64,000 nucleotides of DNA from Archivesica marissinica (taxonomy: Eukaryota > Mollusca > Bivalvia > Venerida > Vesicomyidae): positions 86,830,712 through 86,894,711 of the forward strand of contig CM026404.1 of NCBI GenBank assembly GCA_014843695.1, in the 5' to 3' direction. The first letter of the stretch is position 1. The number at the start of each line of letters is the position of its first letter. Positions 10,901 through 22,400 of the stretch are shown one piece after another. The notes under the pieces are model-generated. The model had not been told where the DNA came from. It was given only the letters and a program-made list of their open reading frames with translations, and searched no databases. Made by a program: the position numbers and the translations under genes.

Positions 10901-10982
10901 AGTCGAGTGCTGGGCATATCAAATGAGCGCTGGGCATACCAAACGAGCGCTGGGCATACCAAACGAGTGCTGGGCATACCAA
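10901..10982. repeat. 20-bp minisatellite, four copies
   Basis: The unit is gagcgctgggcataccaaac, in four slightly different copies. It is unrelated to the other 20-bp array 200 bases upstream. Confidence 0.9.
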
Positions 10983-11138
10983 TTGGACAGCCTAATCTTA
11001 AATTAATAAATAAATTGATGAGACTCGTCTAGATCGACTTGATACAGGAATAACACATGTATACTCCATCACTGGTTGTTACATTGCAAATGGCAGAAGC
11101 AGAGAAGATAACAATGACAGTGTGCAAAACCGTTGGAG

Positions 11139-11290
11139 ACAGTAACGAAATATACAATTGGCAGTAACCTTGGGACAATTGGCAGTAATCTGGGCATTAT
11201 GGTTAGGGCTAAATTTGATCTTCAATTGAAGAGTATTCTATTACCGGTATTCAGCTTTAGTTTACTGCCACCTGTTTTGTGGGATTACTG
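11139..11290. repeat. Dispersed repeat, copy 2
   Basis: Matches 7620-7750 from cagtaacgaaatatacaatt onward, with a small internal duplication (attggcagtaa occurs twice). The remaining sequence between 10983 and 11744 shows nothing else recognisable. Confidence 0.6.
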
Positions 11291-11744
11291 TCTCTATCCC
11301 TAATAACCGTGCAAAAACATTGCAAAATTCTCCAGAGAAATTGCTAACCTATACATTTTGTTATTCTCTGATAAAATACTTATGTGTGATTTGTGTTCCT
11401 GCCATACGACTCATACTGGGGACACATGTACATATATCTTCAATGTATAAATTTACATTTGTCAGGAAGGTCTCCAGGAGCTAGCAGAATATCTGTTTCA
11501 GCGTGCGTGTTAATATCATGATATTTCATCAACTTTTCATAAAATGCCTGGATCAGTATACTTAAAATTTAAATTGTCTATAGATCTTGTTGGTCACGAC
11601 GTTTCGGGGCTGCTAAATTCATCTTTATTCGAACTCTTGAATTGACTGAAATGTAGAAATATGTCTGCGTTGCATTGTATGAAATATGACAACTACAATA
11701 CAATGTAGCTATGACAAGATAAAATGTATATCAGAGCTTATTTC

Positions 11745-11974
11745 TTAACCCTTTCAACACTACAGGCCTCTAAATAGACTTACAAAAAGTGTAGATCCAG
11801 ATGAGCCGGCTCGTCACGATCTGCACTTTTTGCCAGTAATAACTATTACTATTTTTAGATAAAACTACCCATTGTGATAAATGAACTGGTCCAAAGGTAA
11901 TTTTCTTATTAATTTATTGGTCTAAAAATATCATGCACCAGTCCATGTCAGTTACTTGGGGTTGAATGGGTTAA
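11745..11974. mobile_element. piggyBac-like MITE (TTAA-flanked), copy 2
   Basis: TTAA at 11745-11748 and 11971-11974. It carries the same termini as the copy at 4108, with part of the inverted core deleted (agccggctcgtcacgatctg). Confidence 0.85.
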
Positions 11975-12069
11975 AGTGTCCTATCGAGAGGAGATAATTG
12001 TTGAAATATAGCGAAGTACAAGAGGGGGTAGAACTTAATCACAACATTATGCCCTTTTTCCACTTGATA

Positions 12070-12560
12070 TTGGGTACCATATCCCGTAACAATTTAATGA
12101 AAACTTCGGATACAAAAAATAGTTTGAAGTGTGACCTTGACCGTGAAACCACATGTAGTCTGCACATTATCTCGATATGGGTAACATTTGTGCCAATCAA
12201 TTTCAAAATTCCTCCAGCGGCTGAAGAGGTATGGAGCGGAAACGAAAAATAGCTATTGAAGCATTTGTTTGACCGTGAACCTATAAGACCAAAACATGTA
12301 GTCTGCACATTATCTCGATATGGGTAACATTTGTGCCAAGTAATTTTTAAATTGCTGCGCTGGTTCAAGAGTTATGGAGTGGACACGGAAAAAATCTTCT
12401 CAGTGACCTTGATCCGACATGGCTGAAATATCCGTGTCGATATGTGAAACATTTGTGTCATGGAAGTTTTCAATTCCTTCAGCAGCTGAAGAGGCATGGC
12501 CAGACAGACGGCTGCTAAACGATCCTGAACCGATGTTTGGCTCGGAAGACCAATTTTAAT
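12070..12560. repeat. Diverged tandem repeat of about 150-bp units
   Basis: Blocks containing gtagtctgcacattatctcg and gggtaacatttgtgccaa recur at about 12155, 12298 and, more diverged, near 12440, each followed by a ctgaagaggtatgg-type segment. It looks like an old tandem element; no coding function was seen. Confidence 0.65.
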
Positions 12561-12599
12561 CCTATAACTGTTCTCAATGAGAGACATCTGTCAGTTACT

Positions 12600-13031
12600 G
12601 CCCCTGAATACTCATTAAAAGTAGGTAGGTCCTATTAAGTGGTTTCCTCTGTTTTTATCATTGTTTCCTTTGCACAACATGCTAGCAATTTTATTCCACT
12701 ATCGCTTCTTATGAGTATTGAATTACTATATCTCGACAGATTTCACACAGTATATGCAATGAGTACTTATTTGTAAAAGAATGTTAGTATATGCAATGGG
12801 TACTTATTTTTAAAAGAATGTTATCAGTTTATCAGTTAATTAACACGATTTTGATAAAATCACATTTATCATTCCACAACAACTGGTTAGGGAACAACAG
12901 TAAAAACAAAGGATTCTAACTAAAAGGATCTATTAAATCAGACTTTATCTGCCAAGGGAGGTAATAGAATATTAGAGATGCCTCTCATTCAAACTGAACG
13001 AGGAGTTGAAACCACAATGTTGAGATGTGCT
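12600..13031. other. Unassigned intergenic stretch
   Basis: A short direct repeat (gtatatgcaatgagtactta, twice near 12750-12815) is present. Nothing else was recognised. Confidence 0.45.
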
Positions 13032-13489
13032 GAATAAAGTAGGGTTGGCAACGAATATTCGCTTCGAGGTCCGAATATCCGTATACTATTCCACTATTTG
13101 AATATTCGGAACAATTGTTTTATTTGCAAAAATGAAATAAACCGTCATAAATCAGATACGTTGTTTTCTTTTGAAATCATATTAAAAAACCTGCCAATAC
13201 AAAAGAAATCGCCACAGGAGGTGTGAATAAACCATGTTGTGGTCGCATCCATGACAGGTGTTAATTGACACCTTGTGCCATGTAATCAGATAATTACTAT
13301 AGGTGCTAAGGTGGGTAGTGTTTATTTATGATGTCAAAACTGTTAAGACAAGAACATTCATATGAAATATTACACTTTGCAACAACATCCATCCCCATGT
13401 ATCTTAAATTTTTTAATAACTGCTCCATATTACCAAAAAGTACTATTTAAAGTACGATTTTTATGACAAGTGTCCTCAAATGCCGCCCG

Positions 13490-13645
13490 CTTAGTCACAC
13501 ATTTGGAAATACTTCAAACACTTGGAGAATAAGAAAACAGCTAGGTGTAATCTATGCAAATTGGATTTAACAAATTCGGGTACAAGATCAATCTGAATAA
13601 TCATTTGAAAAACAAATACCCTTCAACGGAAAGCAGTTCAAGTGA
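13490..13645 (+). pseudogene. BED-type zinc finger remnant of a hAT transposase
   Basis: The order IWKYF, then CNLC, then NNHLKN follows the BED finger (aromatic residues, CxxC, HxxxH/C). One frameshift or stop (ATC TGA, near 13595) separates the halves, and the final ligand is not a clear His. Non-functional. Confidence 0.65.
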
Positions 13646-13670
13646 CAATGGCTTCATTTGTGAAAACGTT

Positions 13671-14234
13671 CATGAATGTACAGTGGCCGATAACAATACC
13701 TGAATGTACAGTGGCCGATAACAATAACTGAATGTACAGTGGCCGATAACAATAACTGAATGTACAGTGGCCGATAACAATAACTGAATGTACAGTGGCC
13801 GATAACAATAACTGAATGTACAGTGGCCGATAACAATAACTGAATGTACAGTGGCCGATAACAATAACTGAATGTACAGTGGCCGATAACAATAACTGAA
13901 TGTACAGTGGCCGATAACAATAACTGAATGTACAGTGGCGATAACAATAACTGAATGTACAGTGCCGATAACAATAACTGAATGTACAGTGGCCGATAAC
14001 AATAACTGAATGTACAGTGGCCGATAACAATAACTGAATGTACAGTGGCCGATAACAATAACTGAATGTACAGTGGCCGATAACAATAACTGAATGTACA
14101 GTGGCCGATAACAATAACTGAATGTACAGTGGCCGATAACAATAACTGAATGTACAGTGGCCGATAACAATAACTGAATGTACAGTCGCCGATAACAATA
14201 ACTGAATGTACAGTCGCCGATAACAATAACTGAA
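13671..14234. repeat. 28-bp minisatellite inside the hAT element, about 20 copies
   Basis: The unit is gaatgtacagtggccgataa plus caataact. Copies are almost identical; two lose one base (gtggcgat, gtgccgat) and the last two read tcgccgat. All three - strand frames are open only because of the repeat. Confidence 0.97.
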
Positions 14235-14415
14235 TGAGTCGTCGTCATATTTGATGACGTTTACGTGTAAAATACAAAGTAGGTTAATTTGGCAATTTTT
14301 ATAAGTTTGAGTTATTTTGAGTTTTTGATAGAATTATATCGAATATTCGAATACCTTCCCGGCCGAATATTCGTTTATAGCAAAAGCGCTATTCGTTGCC
14401 AAACCTAGTATAAAG

Positions 14416-15000
14416 TAAAAGTGTTGGTTTATTACAATATCACCCCTATTGAAAGGGGCCAGCCATTTCTTGACTTCCGAGACACCTCTTATGAATATCG
14501 GTACTTCCCGAATCCTATCCTATCCAGGCTAGGCTGATTATAGTGATAGGCAATCAGTAAACATTATTTAACTAGCTGGCGGCTCACCAACCAATATTAC
14601 AATACACTTTAAGTACAAAAAGTGGAAAACGCACTTGTCCGCATGATGTTGATAAATAACAAAATTAAATTTTCAACCTATATCAAATTTTAAAAAAATG
14701 AAACAACATATATACATGAAGAAATATTAAGCCAATTATTGTGTCATTACCTTGGTTGGCGTCCTCCTATATTTGCTTGTACTATCACCTACAAGTAGAG
14801 AGTGAAGCATTTGAATCATTCAAAAAGATTGAGGCAAACAAAAAATGATGTAGTGCTGAGCAATATATGCCCCTATGACTATGTCAACATGCTTTGGGCT
14901 TAAATGTAATCACGTTACTTTATTTTGCGTCAGCACAGGCATTGCTCATGTTTTGCCGTATTTTAGACTAACAAATTCATTCATATTATGAACTAATGAC
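14416..15000. other. Intergenic stretch with a short shared segment
   Basis: 14435-14490 (cacccctattgaaaggggcc, ttcttgacttccgagacacc) resembles 28655-28705 in an ALKBH1 intron, so it is a dispersed repeat. No gene was seen. Confidence 0.5.
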
Positions 15001-15002
15001 GT

Positions 15003-15626
15003 ACATTTACTTACCGTTTGGTCATCAACGACATACCCATACCTCATTAATGACATACCCTTACCTCTTGGTCATCAACGACATACCCGTACCTCATTAA
15101 TGACATACCCTTACCTCTTGGTCATCAACGACATACCCATACCTCATTAATGACATACTCTTACCTCTTGGTCATCAACGACATACCCTTACCTCTTGGT
15201 CATCAATGACATACTCTTACCTCATTAATGACATACCCTTACCTCTTGGTCATCGATGACATACCCTTACCTCTTGGTCATCAACGACATACCCATACCT
15301 CATTAATGACATACTCTTACCTCTTGGTCATCAATGACATACCCTTACCTCATTAATGACATACTCTTGCCTCTTGGTCATCGATGACATACTATCACCT
15401 CATTAATGACATACCCTTACCTCTTGGTCATCGATGACATACTATTACCTCATTAATGACATACCCTTACCTCTTGGTCATCGATGACATACTCTTACCT
15501 CTTGGTCATCAATTATGTACCCTTACCTCTTGGTCATCAATGATGTACCCTTACCTCTTGGTCATTAATGACATACCCTTACCTCTTGGTCATCAATGAC
15601 GTACCCTTACCTCTTGGTCATCGATG
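15003..15626. repeat. Composite minisatellite of 28-bp and 22-bp units
   Basis: Two related units alternate: gacatacccttacctcttgg with tcatcaat (28), and gacatactcttacctcat with taat (22). The early part alternates them; the last part is only the 28-bp type. Confidence 0.95.
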
Positions 15627-15786
15627 GTGTGGTTTCTCTGCTGTAGCACAGATGACACTGTATCTTCATCTTGAAACTTCACAAGAGCATGTCCCAGACT
15701 CATACCTCGATAATGGTCCTGCAAGGCGAAACAACGATAGAAACATGATGCAAATAGCTCTACTGTAGTAAGATGATGATGTTAAT

Positions 15787-16053
15787 ATAGTGGGTATGCA
15801 AAGTCAATGTTACAAATCAATTAGTGGGTATGCAAAGTCAATGTTACAAGCCAATTAGTGGGTATGCAAAGTCAATGTTACAAGCCAATTAGTGGGTATG
15901 CAAAGTCAATGTTACAAGCCAATTAGTGGGTATGCAAAGTCAATGTTACAAGCCAATTAGTGGGTATGCAAAGTTAATGTTACAAGCCAATTAGTGGGTA
16001 TGCAAAGTCAATGTTACAAGCCAATAGTGGGTATGCAAAGTCAATGTTACAAG
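15787..16053. repeat. 34-bp minisatellite, eight copies
   Basis: The unit is tagtgggtatgcaaagtcaa plus tgttacaagccaat. The last copy has lost one base. Confidence 0.96.
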
Positions 16054-16306
16054 CCTAACATATTATTGTTTGCCTGTTCCTAATCAACCTGTACTACCGA
16101 GGGAGCCGGAGATCTACAATCGAGTCAAGCTTGATCCATTGACTCCTTGTTTTCAGAGACCATTTTGTGTTCAGAGACTAAGAGGATATATGTTTCTTTC
16201 AGTGTTTCGAATTATATTTCACTGAATGAACAATTAAAGCATGGTTTTCATCGTTTTCTATCATAAAAACACTATTCAGCCTAAAATAGAAATATTTTTT
16301 GTTTGT

Positions 16307-16806
16307 TTAAAGCGACACTACATCAGTGAAAACACAAATTTAAACAGAATGTATTTTCCTATTATATGGTATAATTTGTTCCCAAATATTTGCCTCAAAT
16401 ACTGATTTCAACTAATAAACAAACGTCGTATACGAGGTTTGTTGACATAACAAAATAATGTAAACATCCATTCATGAGTAATACAACTAGTGTATCCTGA
16501 ATAACACGATTTATGGTATAGATTTACCATTATATCTCACATTTGTGCCTATATATGTGTAGACTATTAGTTAAATTATCTCTAAACGCCATTATCTCGC
16601 ATCTAGTATTGACTCCGGTGACAAAACAAACGTCAATTCAGGAGCATGGATGACCGTTATATGAAATCATACTTTCAATCCACAAAAATACTGTTTATTA
16701 ATTCAATGTTATTGTTTGAATGTATTCGGAAGAATTTGTAGTAGCAATGCATTTATATGTGAAAACATGCATTTTATTTGCTTTTTGCGATGTAATGTCG
16801 CTTTAA
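16307..16806. mobile_element. MITE-2 (TTAA-flanked, TTAAAGCGACA ends), intact copy
   Basis: The ends ttaaagcgacactacatc and gatgtaatgtcgctttaa are inverted copies. The body (for example tttgcctcaaatactgattt) recurs at 24095-24800 in reverse and at 44620-45058 in part. It has no coding capacity. Confidence 0.8.
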
Positions 16807-16967
16807 GCGATTGATCGATTAATATTTTACTCATGAACATAGAAAGCTAGTTCATTTGGTGAAATATTAATCGCTAGAATGTTGTAATTAGACGACGATA
16901 AATGGCGTCATAAAAGACGTCACTGAGTGATGGTTTTAGTTTGAAACATTCGCACTGACAACATGCA

Positions 16968-17133
16968 ATGGCTAGGATAGCCTGGGAACTGGCGTTGATA
17001 TAGTTTGCCTGGTCAGTCAAACAAATATATTTTAACACCGAGACTATTAATTGGACCGTATTGAGTTTCTGATCATATTGCCAGAAGTTAAAAAGTGAAA
17101 AATCGACAGACTGGAACCCATGCTATGGCTAGG
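16968..17133. mobile_element. Short MITE-3 with 9-base target duplication
   Basis: A 148-base element (16977-17124) with ends tagcctgggaactggcgtt and, reversed, agcatgggttccagtctgtc, flanked by atggctagg twice. A shorter relative sits at 33455-33538, and termini occur at 3478 and 4967. Confidence 0.7.
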
Positions 17134-17239
17134 TACACGTGGCAAATAAAATGTGTCATTCCACTGTTTTCAACAAGCAAAATACCACATTTTGATAAAT
17201 TTCACAGGAAAGTAAAATAAAATAAAGTCTTATAAGCCT

Positions 17240-17768
17240 TGGGTGGTGCCTGCCGGTGGTGCTTGCCGGTAGTGCCTACTGGTGGTGCCTGCCAGTGGTG
17301 CCTACTGATGTGCCTGCCGGTGGTGCCTACTGATGTGCCTGCCGGTGGTGCCTGCCGGTAGTGCCTACTGATGTGCCTGCCGGTGGTGCCTGCTGGTGGT
17401 GCCTACTGATGTGCCTGCTGGTGGTGCCTACTGGTGGTGCCTGCCGGTGGTGCCTACCGTGGTGCCTGCTGGTGGTGCCTACCGTGGTGCCTACTGGTGG
17501 TGCCTGCCGGTGGTGCCTGCTGGTGGTGCCTGCTGGTGGTGCCTACCAGTGGTGCCTGCCGGTGGTGCCTACCGGTGGTGCCTGCCAGTGGTGCCTACCG
17601 GTGGTGCCTGCTGATGATGCCTGCTGGTGGTGCCTGCTGGTGGTGCCTACTGGTGGTGCCTGCTGGTGGTGCCTGCTGATGATGCCTGCTGGTGGTGCCT
17701 ACCAGTTGTGCCTAACGTGGTGCCTGCCAGTGGTGCCTGCCGGTGGTGTCTAACATGGTGCCTACCAG
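17240..17768. repeat. 13-bp minisatellite, about 40 copies
   Basis: The unit is ggtggtgcctgcc with tac/tgc, cag/ccg and shortened tgatgtgcc variants. Apparent proteins rich in G, W, C and P are produced by the repeat and are open in three frames. Confidence 0.96.
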
Positions 17769-17774
17769 TATACA

Positions 17775-18045
17775 AGTCACCCTGAATTTTGGATTGCTAC
17801 CGGTTTGTATAACATTTTGATATTTGAAAAGATATTGTAAGTTATCAGATAAATTGAAACATTTACCATGAAAATATAGATACTGGCAGTCTTCCCAAAG
17901 CTTTCAAAATACTGTTTTATTTCATCTGAAAAGAGATATAAACATAAATTCAAGCAGAAAATTCTGAATCACAGGCCCCAAAACATACTTAGTCCATACC
18001 CACATTCATTTTATATTAGCTTGAAGCTTTGACAACCGTAATCGC
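17775..18045. other. Unassigned intergenic stretch
   Basis: No gene or repeat match was recognised. Confidence 0.45.
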
Positions 18046-18202
18046 TGTGGAAACCTCATTGATTCCTGATGGAATCTCTCACCATGAATGAGAAAGTAGT
18101 GTTATCCCAGTGGAAGTTCTCTTCAGGTGCAAAAGGAACTTGCGCCGGGTTGCATTGGTGAGAAGCGAGCACGCTAACCACTGCGCTAATCGGACATCCT
18201 TT
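18046..18202 (-). mobile_element. Degenerate SINE-A/SINE-B composite
   Basis: 18046-18122 matches the SINE-A body (cctcattgattcctgatgga). 18145-18202 matches the SINE-B head (ggttgcattggtgagaagcg). Both are on the - strand, which suggests recombination or stacked truncated copies. Confidence 0.6.
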
Positions 18203-18393
18203 GATCAGTTGACTACGGTTATGGGATTAAGACAGGATGGGAATGCGTGAATGACAAAAGATACAGATCGCTTGGTTGAGAAAAAGATTTAACAGAGATA
18301 TTATGCAATAATGGCGCTACAGTGAAGTAAATAATTAATACTGTAACCTCACAAGTATGCATGTGTCACACTGTGTTGAATACATATCTTGCC

Positions 18394-18655
18394 TCTAGTC
18401 TGTGGTCTAGTGGTAGAGCGTTGGATTTATCTATATGTCTATCTATGTTCCTGTAATGTCAAACCCTTCGAGGCGATGTAGACGTGTTATCAAACAGTCC
18501 AGGTTCGATACTCTTGTCAGGCCGCGTATGTAAACTGTAATGTCATCGCCACATTGCTTAGTATTGGTTAACCGCTTAGGTCGGCTAAGCCAGACCAGGT
18601 AAACATGTCTAGGTCAGCGCATGGTGTGTGACATTAAATGATTAATGGAACATAA
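18394..18655 (+). mobile_element. SINE-F, rearranged
   Basis: The head gtctgtggtctagtggtaga is separated from the B box (ccaggttcgatactc) by an extra segment containing aatgtcaaacccttcgaggc, itself a piece of the SINE 3' end. The normal body follows to gacattaaatga. Confidence 0.65.
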
Positions 18656-18659
18656 ATTA

Positions 18660-19285
18660 CATTTACACTATTCGCCTGCTAAAAAGTAAACTGGTAAATA
18701 TGTAAACCAATGGCAATCTATCAGATCTTCTTCTTTGTTTAAGCAGCACTCCTTCACTTATGAAGATTAGGTGCTGGCGCCGTAATAAAAAGTGTTAGTT
18801 AAGTGCTTGATCAGAAAGTGCTCATTAGAAAGGATACAGTGAATAGACATATTTTTAGATATATTTTTAAGTGTTTTTTATAAAACTATGTACCTAATTG
18901 TGGCAATTTATGCAAAATATATTGGGGTGAGGACAGACAAAGATTATCCGATATTGCTTCGATGTCACTTCTAGGTTAAAACAAAGGCTAATACGTAAAT
19001 CAGGTAATTGTATTACTTGTGCCTGTTATCCATTTCATTCCCCTTATAAAGACTGATTTGGTCTCAAACTTCTGAAGAAAAAACCTGCTCATTTTGTGAT
19101 ATGTTGCAAATGTCTCACATGTCACCTTGACCTTCAGTAACTTTAGTTTCGTGTCAAATTATTAGCAATGAATATTGGCTAACTAATATATGGTCCTTGT
19201 TGCTATTAAAATCCGATATATTTAATCCATAAACTCATCCGTTTTCTTTTAAACAAATTATCAAGGCCACAGCTTCGTATTAAAA
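18660..19285. promoter_or_regulatory. ALKBH1 upstream region, no defined element
   Basis: Sequence between the last SINE and the ALKBH1 ATG. It must hold the 5' UTR and probably the promoter unless there is an upstream non-coding exon. I see no TATA box or other motif I would defend. Confidence 0.35.
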
Positions 19286-19420
19286 ATGGCAGCGCCCAGT
19301 GACAGTGACGATATTGACAACTTCAAAGAAGTTTACAAACGATTCAAGAGGCGTGATAAATCACTGAATGTGGAGGGAGTTGTAGATTTTTCTCAGGAGA
19401 TACTCAGCGATAACAAAGAT
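19286..19420 (+). CDS. ALKBH1: ALKBH1 coding exon 1 (residues 1-45)
   Basis: The exon runs from the ATG to NKD and contains VEGVVDFS, the counterpart of LEGVIDFS in human ALKBH1. Several GTs follow in the stretch gatgtgtgtaaat. Only the one after GAT (intron from 19421) keeps exon 2 in the ALKBH1 frame; the other two give a stop or an unrelated frame. The GTGTGT donor is weak, so a short upstream or downstream variant is possible. Confidence 0.8.
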
Positions 19421-22400
19421 GTGTGTAAATGTGGCAATACTGTTTATAAATTAATTCCTGTATTCTTCGTCTTCACACTCCTTGTCCAATCTAACTTCTA
19501 AGTTCTAACCCACACTGGCCACAGGCACAAATTATTTTTGGTTGCCTTCAGTAAACATTACTTACTGTATAACCATAGGGCAAACAAAAATAATTTGTCT
19601 GTGAACTCGCATTCACAAGACAAGTGACAATACTCCAGGGTTGGAAAATTGTTTCAAAAGCTACTCGTCATGTCATCCTTATGGAATACCTACTCGTCCT
19701 GAACATGATTAGGTCTATTTATCATTTAGTTCATATATTTAGACTTGAAAAATGTAGAGTGGTGGAATCTATGCTCGGCGTATTCCTGTGCTCGGCATAT
19801 CTGTCCATTTACATCCGTATTTAAAATATATGTAGTTCTAGGCTAATTTCGCTGACAGACCTGAAGCAGTGTTCAATACATAGTTCCCGTGTGACCTCAT
19901 CATTCCTACTGTGGCTGCCATTTTGAATGGCAAAGTTGATCAGATATTATATATAATATATAGTAGCGTAATTTTGCTTTCTTCATAAAATATTTATTTT
20001 TCATCCCATCACCATGGTTCATACATTGTTGGACTCAATGGACATATGTTTTGTATCATTTCACAAATTTCGTATCAATGACGAATACATAATAAGTTAC
20101 CTGTATATTAATATTTCTACTGTGAAAATAGACTTTCAAAAATAGGTGCATGTTAAGATCTTATAATTTATAATCCATACATCATTGTCAAAAAATAAAT
20201 TAATATTTAACAAGTACAGTTCAATACCTTTAAAACCATACCAAATTTGATATTAAGTAACCACAATTAATAAAGTTATTGCAATTAAAGTATTACTAGT
20301 AAAATCATGAAATTGCCGTTAATAAAACTTGCCAGTCAAAATGGCTGCCAAGATAAGATCTTATCAGTGTTTTTGACTGCCGTGGGAACTATGTATAGCA
20401 TTCCATTGCATGTATCAGTAGCCTGATGCAACTGTCATGTGACTGGTCCAGCAGACGAATATAAACAAACAAATCATTGGGAGAATATTTTCACCGAAAC
20501 TGATACGGTGTATGAAAAATTCAGGTAGATATCCGAATTTAAAAAATCTACATCTAACCCAAAAAATAGTTTCTATACCATTTCTGATTTAAGACCAATA
20601 AGTTTTTACGAATGTCCGACATTTTGCAGACGATTTGATTAATTTTAAAATGCATTCATTAATTTTAGAATACGGAAATTTCGTTCTGCGTATGTTTCGT
20701 ACCCGAATGCTTCGGGCCCAATTCAATGTGTATTACATATATGGACCGAAACATCTATGATGCGAAACATACAGGATCCCACAAGTCTGGCAACTCATTA
20801 TGCCCTATGAGATACTATAGTCTATACTATATGTCTGCTGGGATATTAAGCTTCCTAAACTATGGATTGTATTTTCGCACTTCATCATCAGAATTCTCGC
20901 ACCTTCTTAGACAGTAAGCAAAACAAGTTTTACTTTCATTTCTTTTATACTTACCGGTAAATGGTCACAAAATTGTTCACACATCTTGCAGGACAAGCAC
21001 TCGTCTGCAAGCAATAGCCACTCGCCATGGCGAGCATGGGGTGCATTGCACTGCTACCTGACATTGTTACAGACTTGATGATGTCTTGTTTTATATTTAG
21101 GTGTTACCTGTCCAGCTTCATGAAGCAGCTGATTTGCCGAGGTTTCCTGGACTTAAGCCTGTACGTGACTGGAGAGCATTTCGCTTGAAACAGTGTGAAG
21201 GTCAGGGAACAATCCTCATCTATTGTTGGTAGAAAATGAGTAGCAAATTCACCGCTTGAGTACTCTGGACAAGTTACTCGCGAGCATTCACTCATACATT
21301 GATTTATTATAATTATATATAATCAAGCTTTTCACCAATGCAACCCGGGTTCGATCCTCGGACCGAGAAGTATGTGAGATGGTATGATGGTCACCAGATC
21401 GGACAGGTGGGTTTTCTCCAGGTACTCCAGTTTCCTCCCACATGAATGACCACATATATACGCTTTCATCCGAGCCAACGAGAGTGATTAATATAAGTTG
21501 TTAAAACTTGCTTCACAATCGTTGTAAAATAGATAAAGTTAAAAGAAATAAAAATCAAGCTTATTTTGAGCAAATACTAGAGTTTGTGGACCAACCCATG
21601 GAATTTTGTTTTTTATGCCTAATTTGTGTTACTAGGTTTGTGGCTAATACTGATTCACATTTCCCCCTGATATTCATGATAAAATACTTGAGGCCCACGT
21701 CCATGCGGGGGAAACGATATCAAGATGGCCGACTTGTTACTATAAATAGTTTGTGCTTATCGTCTTATTTGTAGCTACATCTATTCTTCTGAGCATAATC
21801 ATTATACTTCATGGAAGCTTATGTAACCCAGGTCATATTTTATTAAATAATTATTGATGGTACCTAAAAAAATATTCCATAACCCTGCTGCAAGCGTACC
21901 ACCCAATAGTTTTCTCTATATGGCCTAATACAATCACTGGTTTGAGTTATATTATAATTATATAGTATGGTCCATATTATGTTATTGTATTCTGCATTAC
22001 TATTGTGTCTATTATATTAGGGGTGAGAGATAGTGAGTGATGATCAGGTCAGATGTGTGAATGAGTGAACTCTTAACATAACTAATTATGTGCACTTCCC
22101 GCTTAATGGCTAAAACACTTCTGCTCTACTATTCAACAGGATAGGTTGTAAAACATATCCTTACATCTAAAATACATCTAAATTAAATTATGTTAGCGAA
22201 TGCCATCAATACTCTGGCTTTCTTTGTCCTCATCTCTGGGAACAAATAAATATATGGATTAAAACGAGTTTGGCTAGTTGATAACAAACCACGGTGACAC
22301 TTGCATGCTAATATTTCTTTGTTTAAAGCTAAGGGACCTCCTTGGTCGAGTGGATTTGGTTGTTGACTTCAAATCACTTAGATGTACCCCTCACCTATTG

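Larger units (their letters stand above)
13032..14415 (+). mobile_element. Non-autonomous hAT-type element with internal 28-bp array
   Basis: Terminal inverted repeats tagggttggcaacgaatatt (13040) and taggtttggcaacgaata (reverse of 14407) bound the element. The flanks gaataaag and gtataaag form an 8-base target duplication with one mismatch. Eight-base duplications are characteristic of hAT. Inside, at 13490-13645, lies a BED-finger remnant (WKYFKHLENKKTARCNLCK, then after a frameshift NNHLKNKYPSTE), which supports a hAT origin. The transposase core is gone and replaced by a tandem array. Confidence 0.82.

Noticed and set aside
13638..14248. Three - strand ORFs of about 190 codons
   Set aside because: All come from the 28-bp array inside the hAT element; no start or end conservation.
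17361..17753. G/W/C/P-rich proteins near 17.5 kb
   Set aside because: Frames of the 13-bp minisatellite; no other support.
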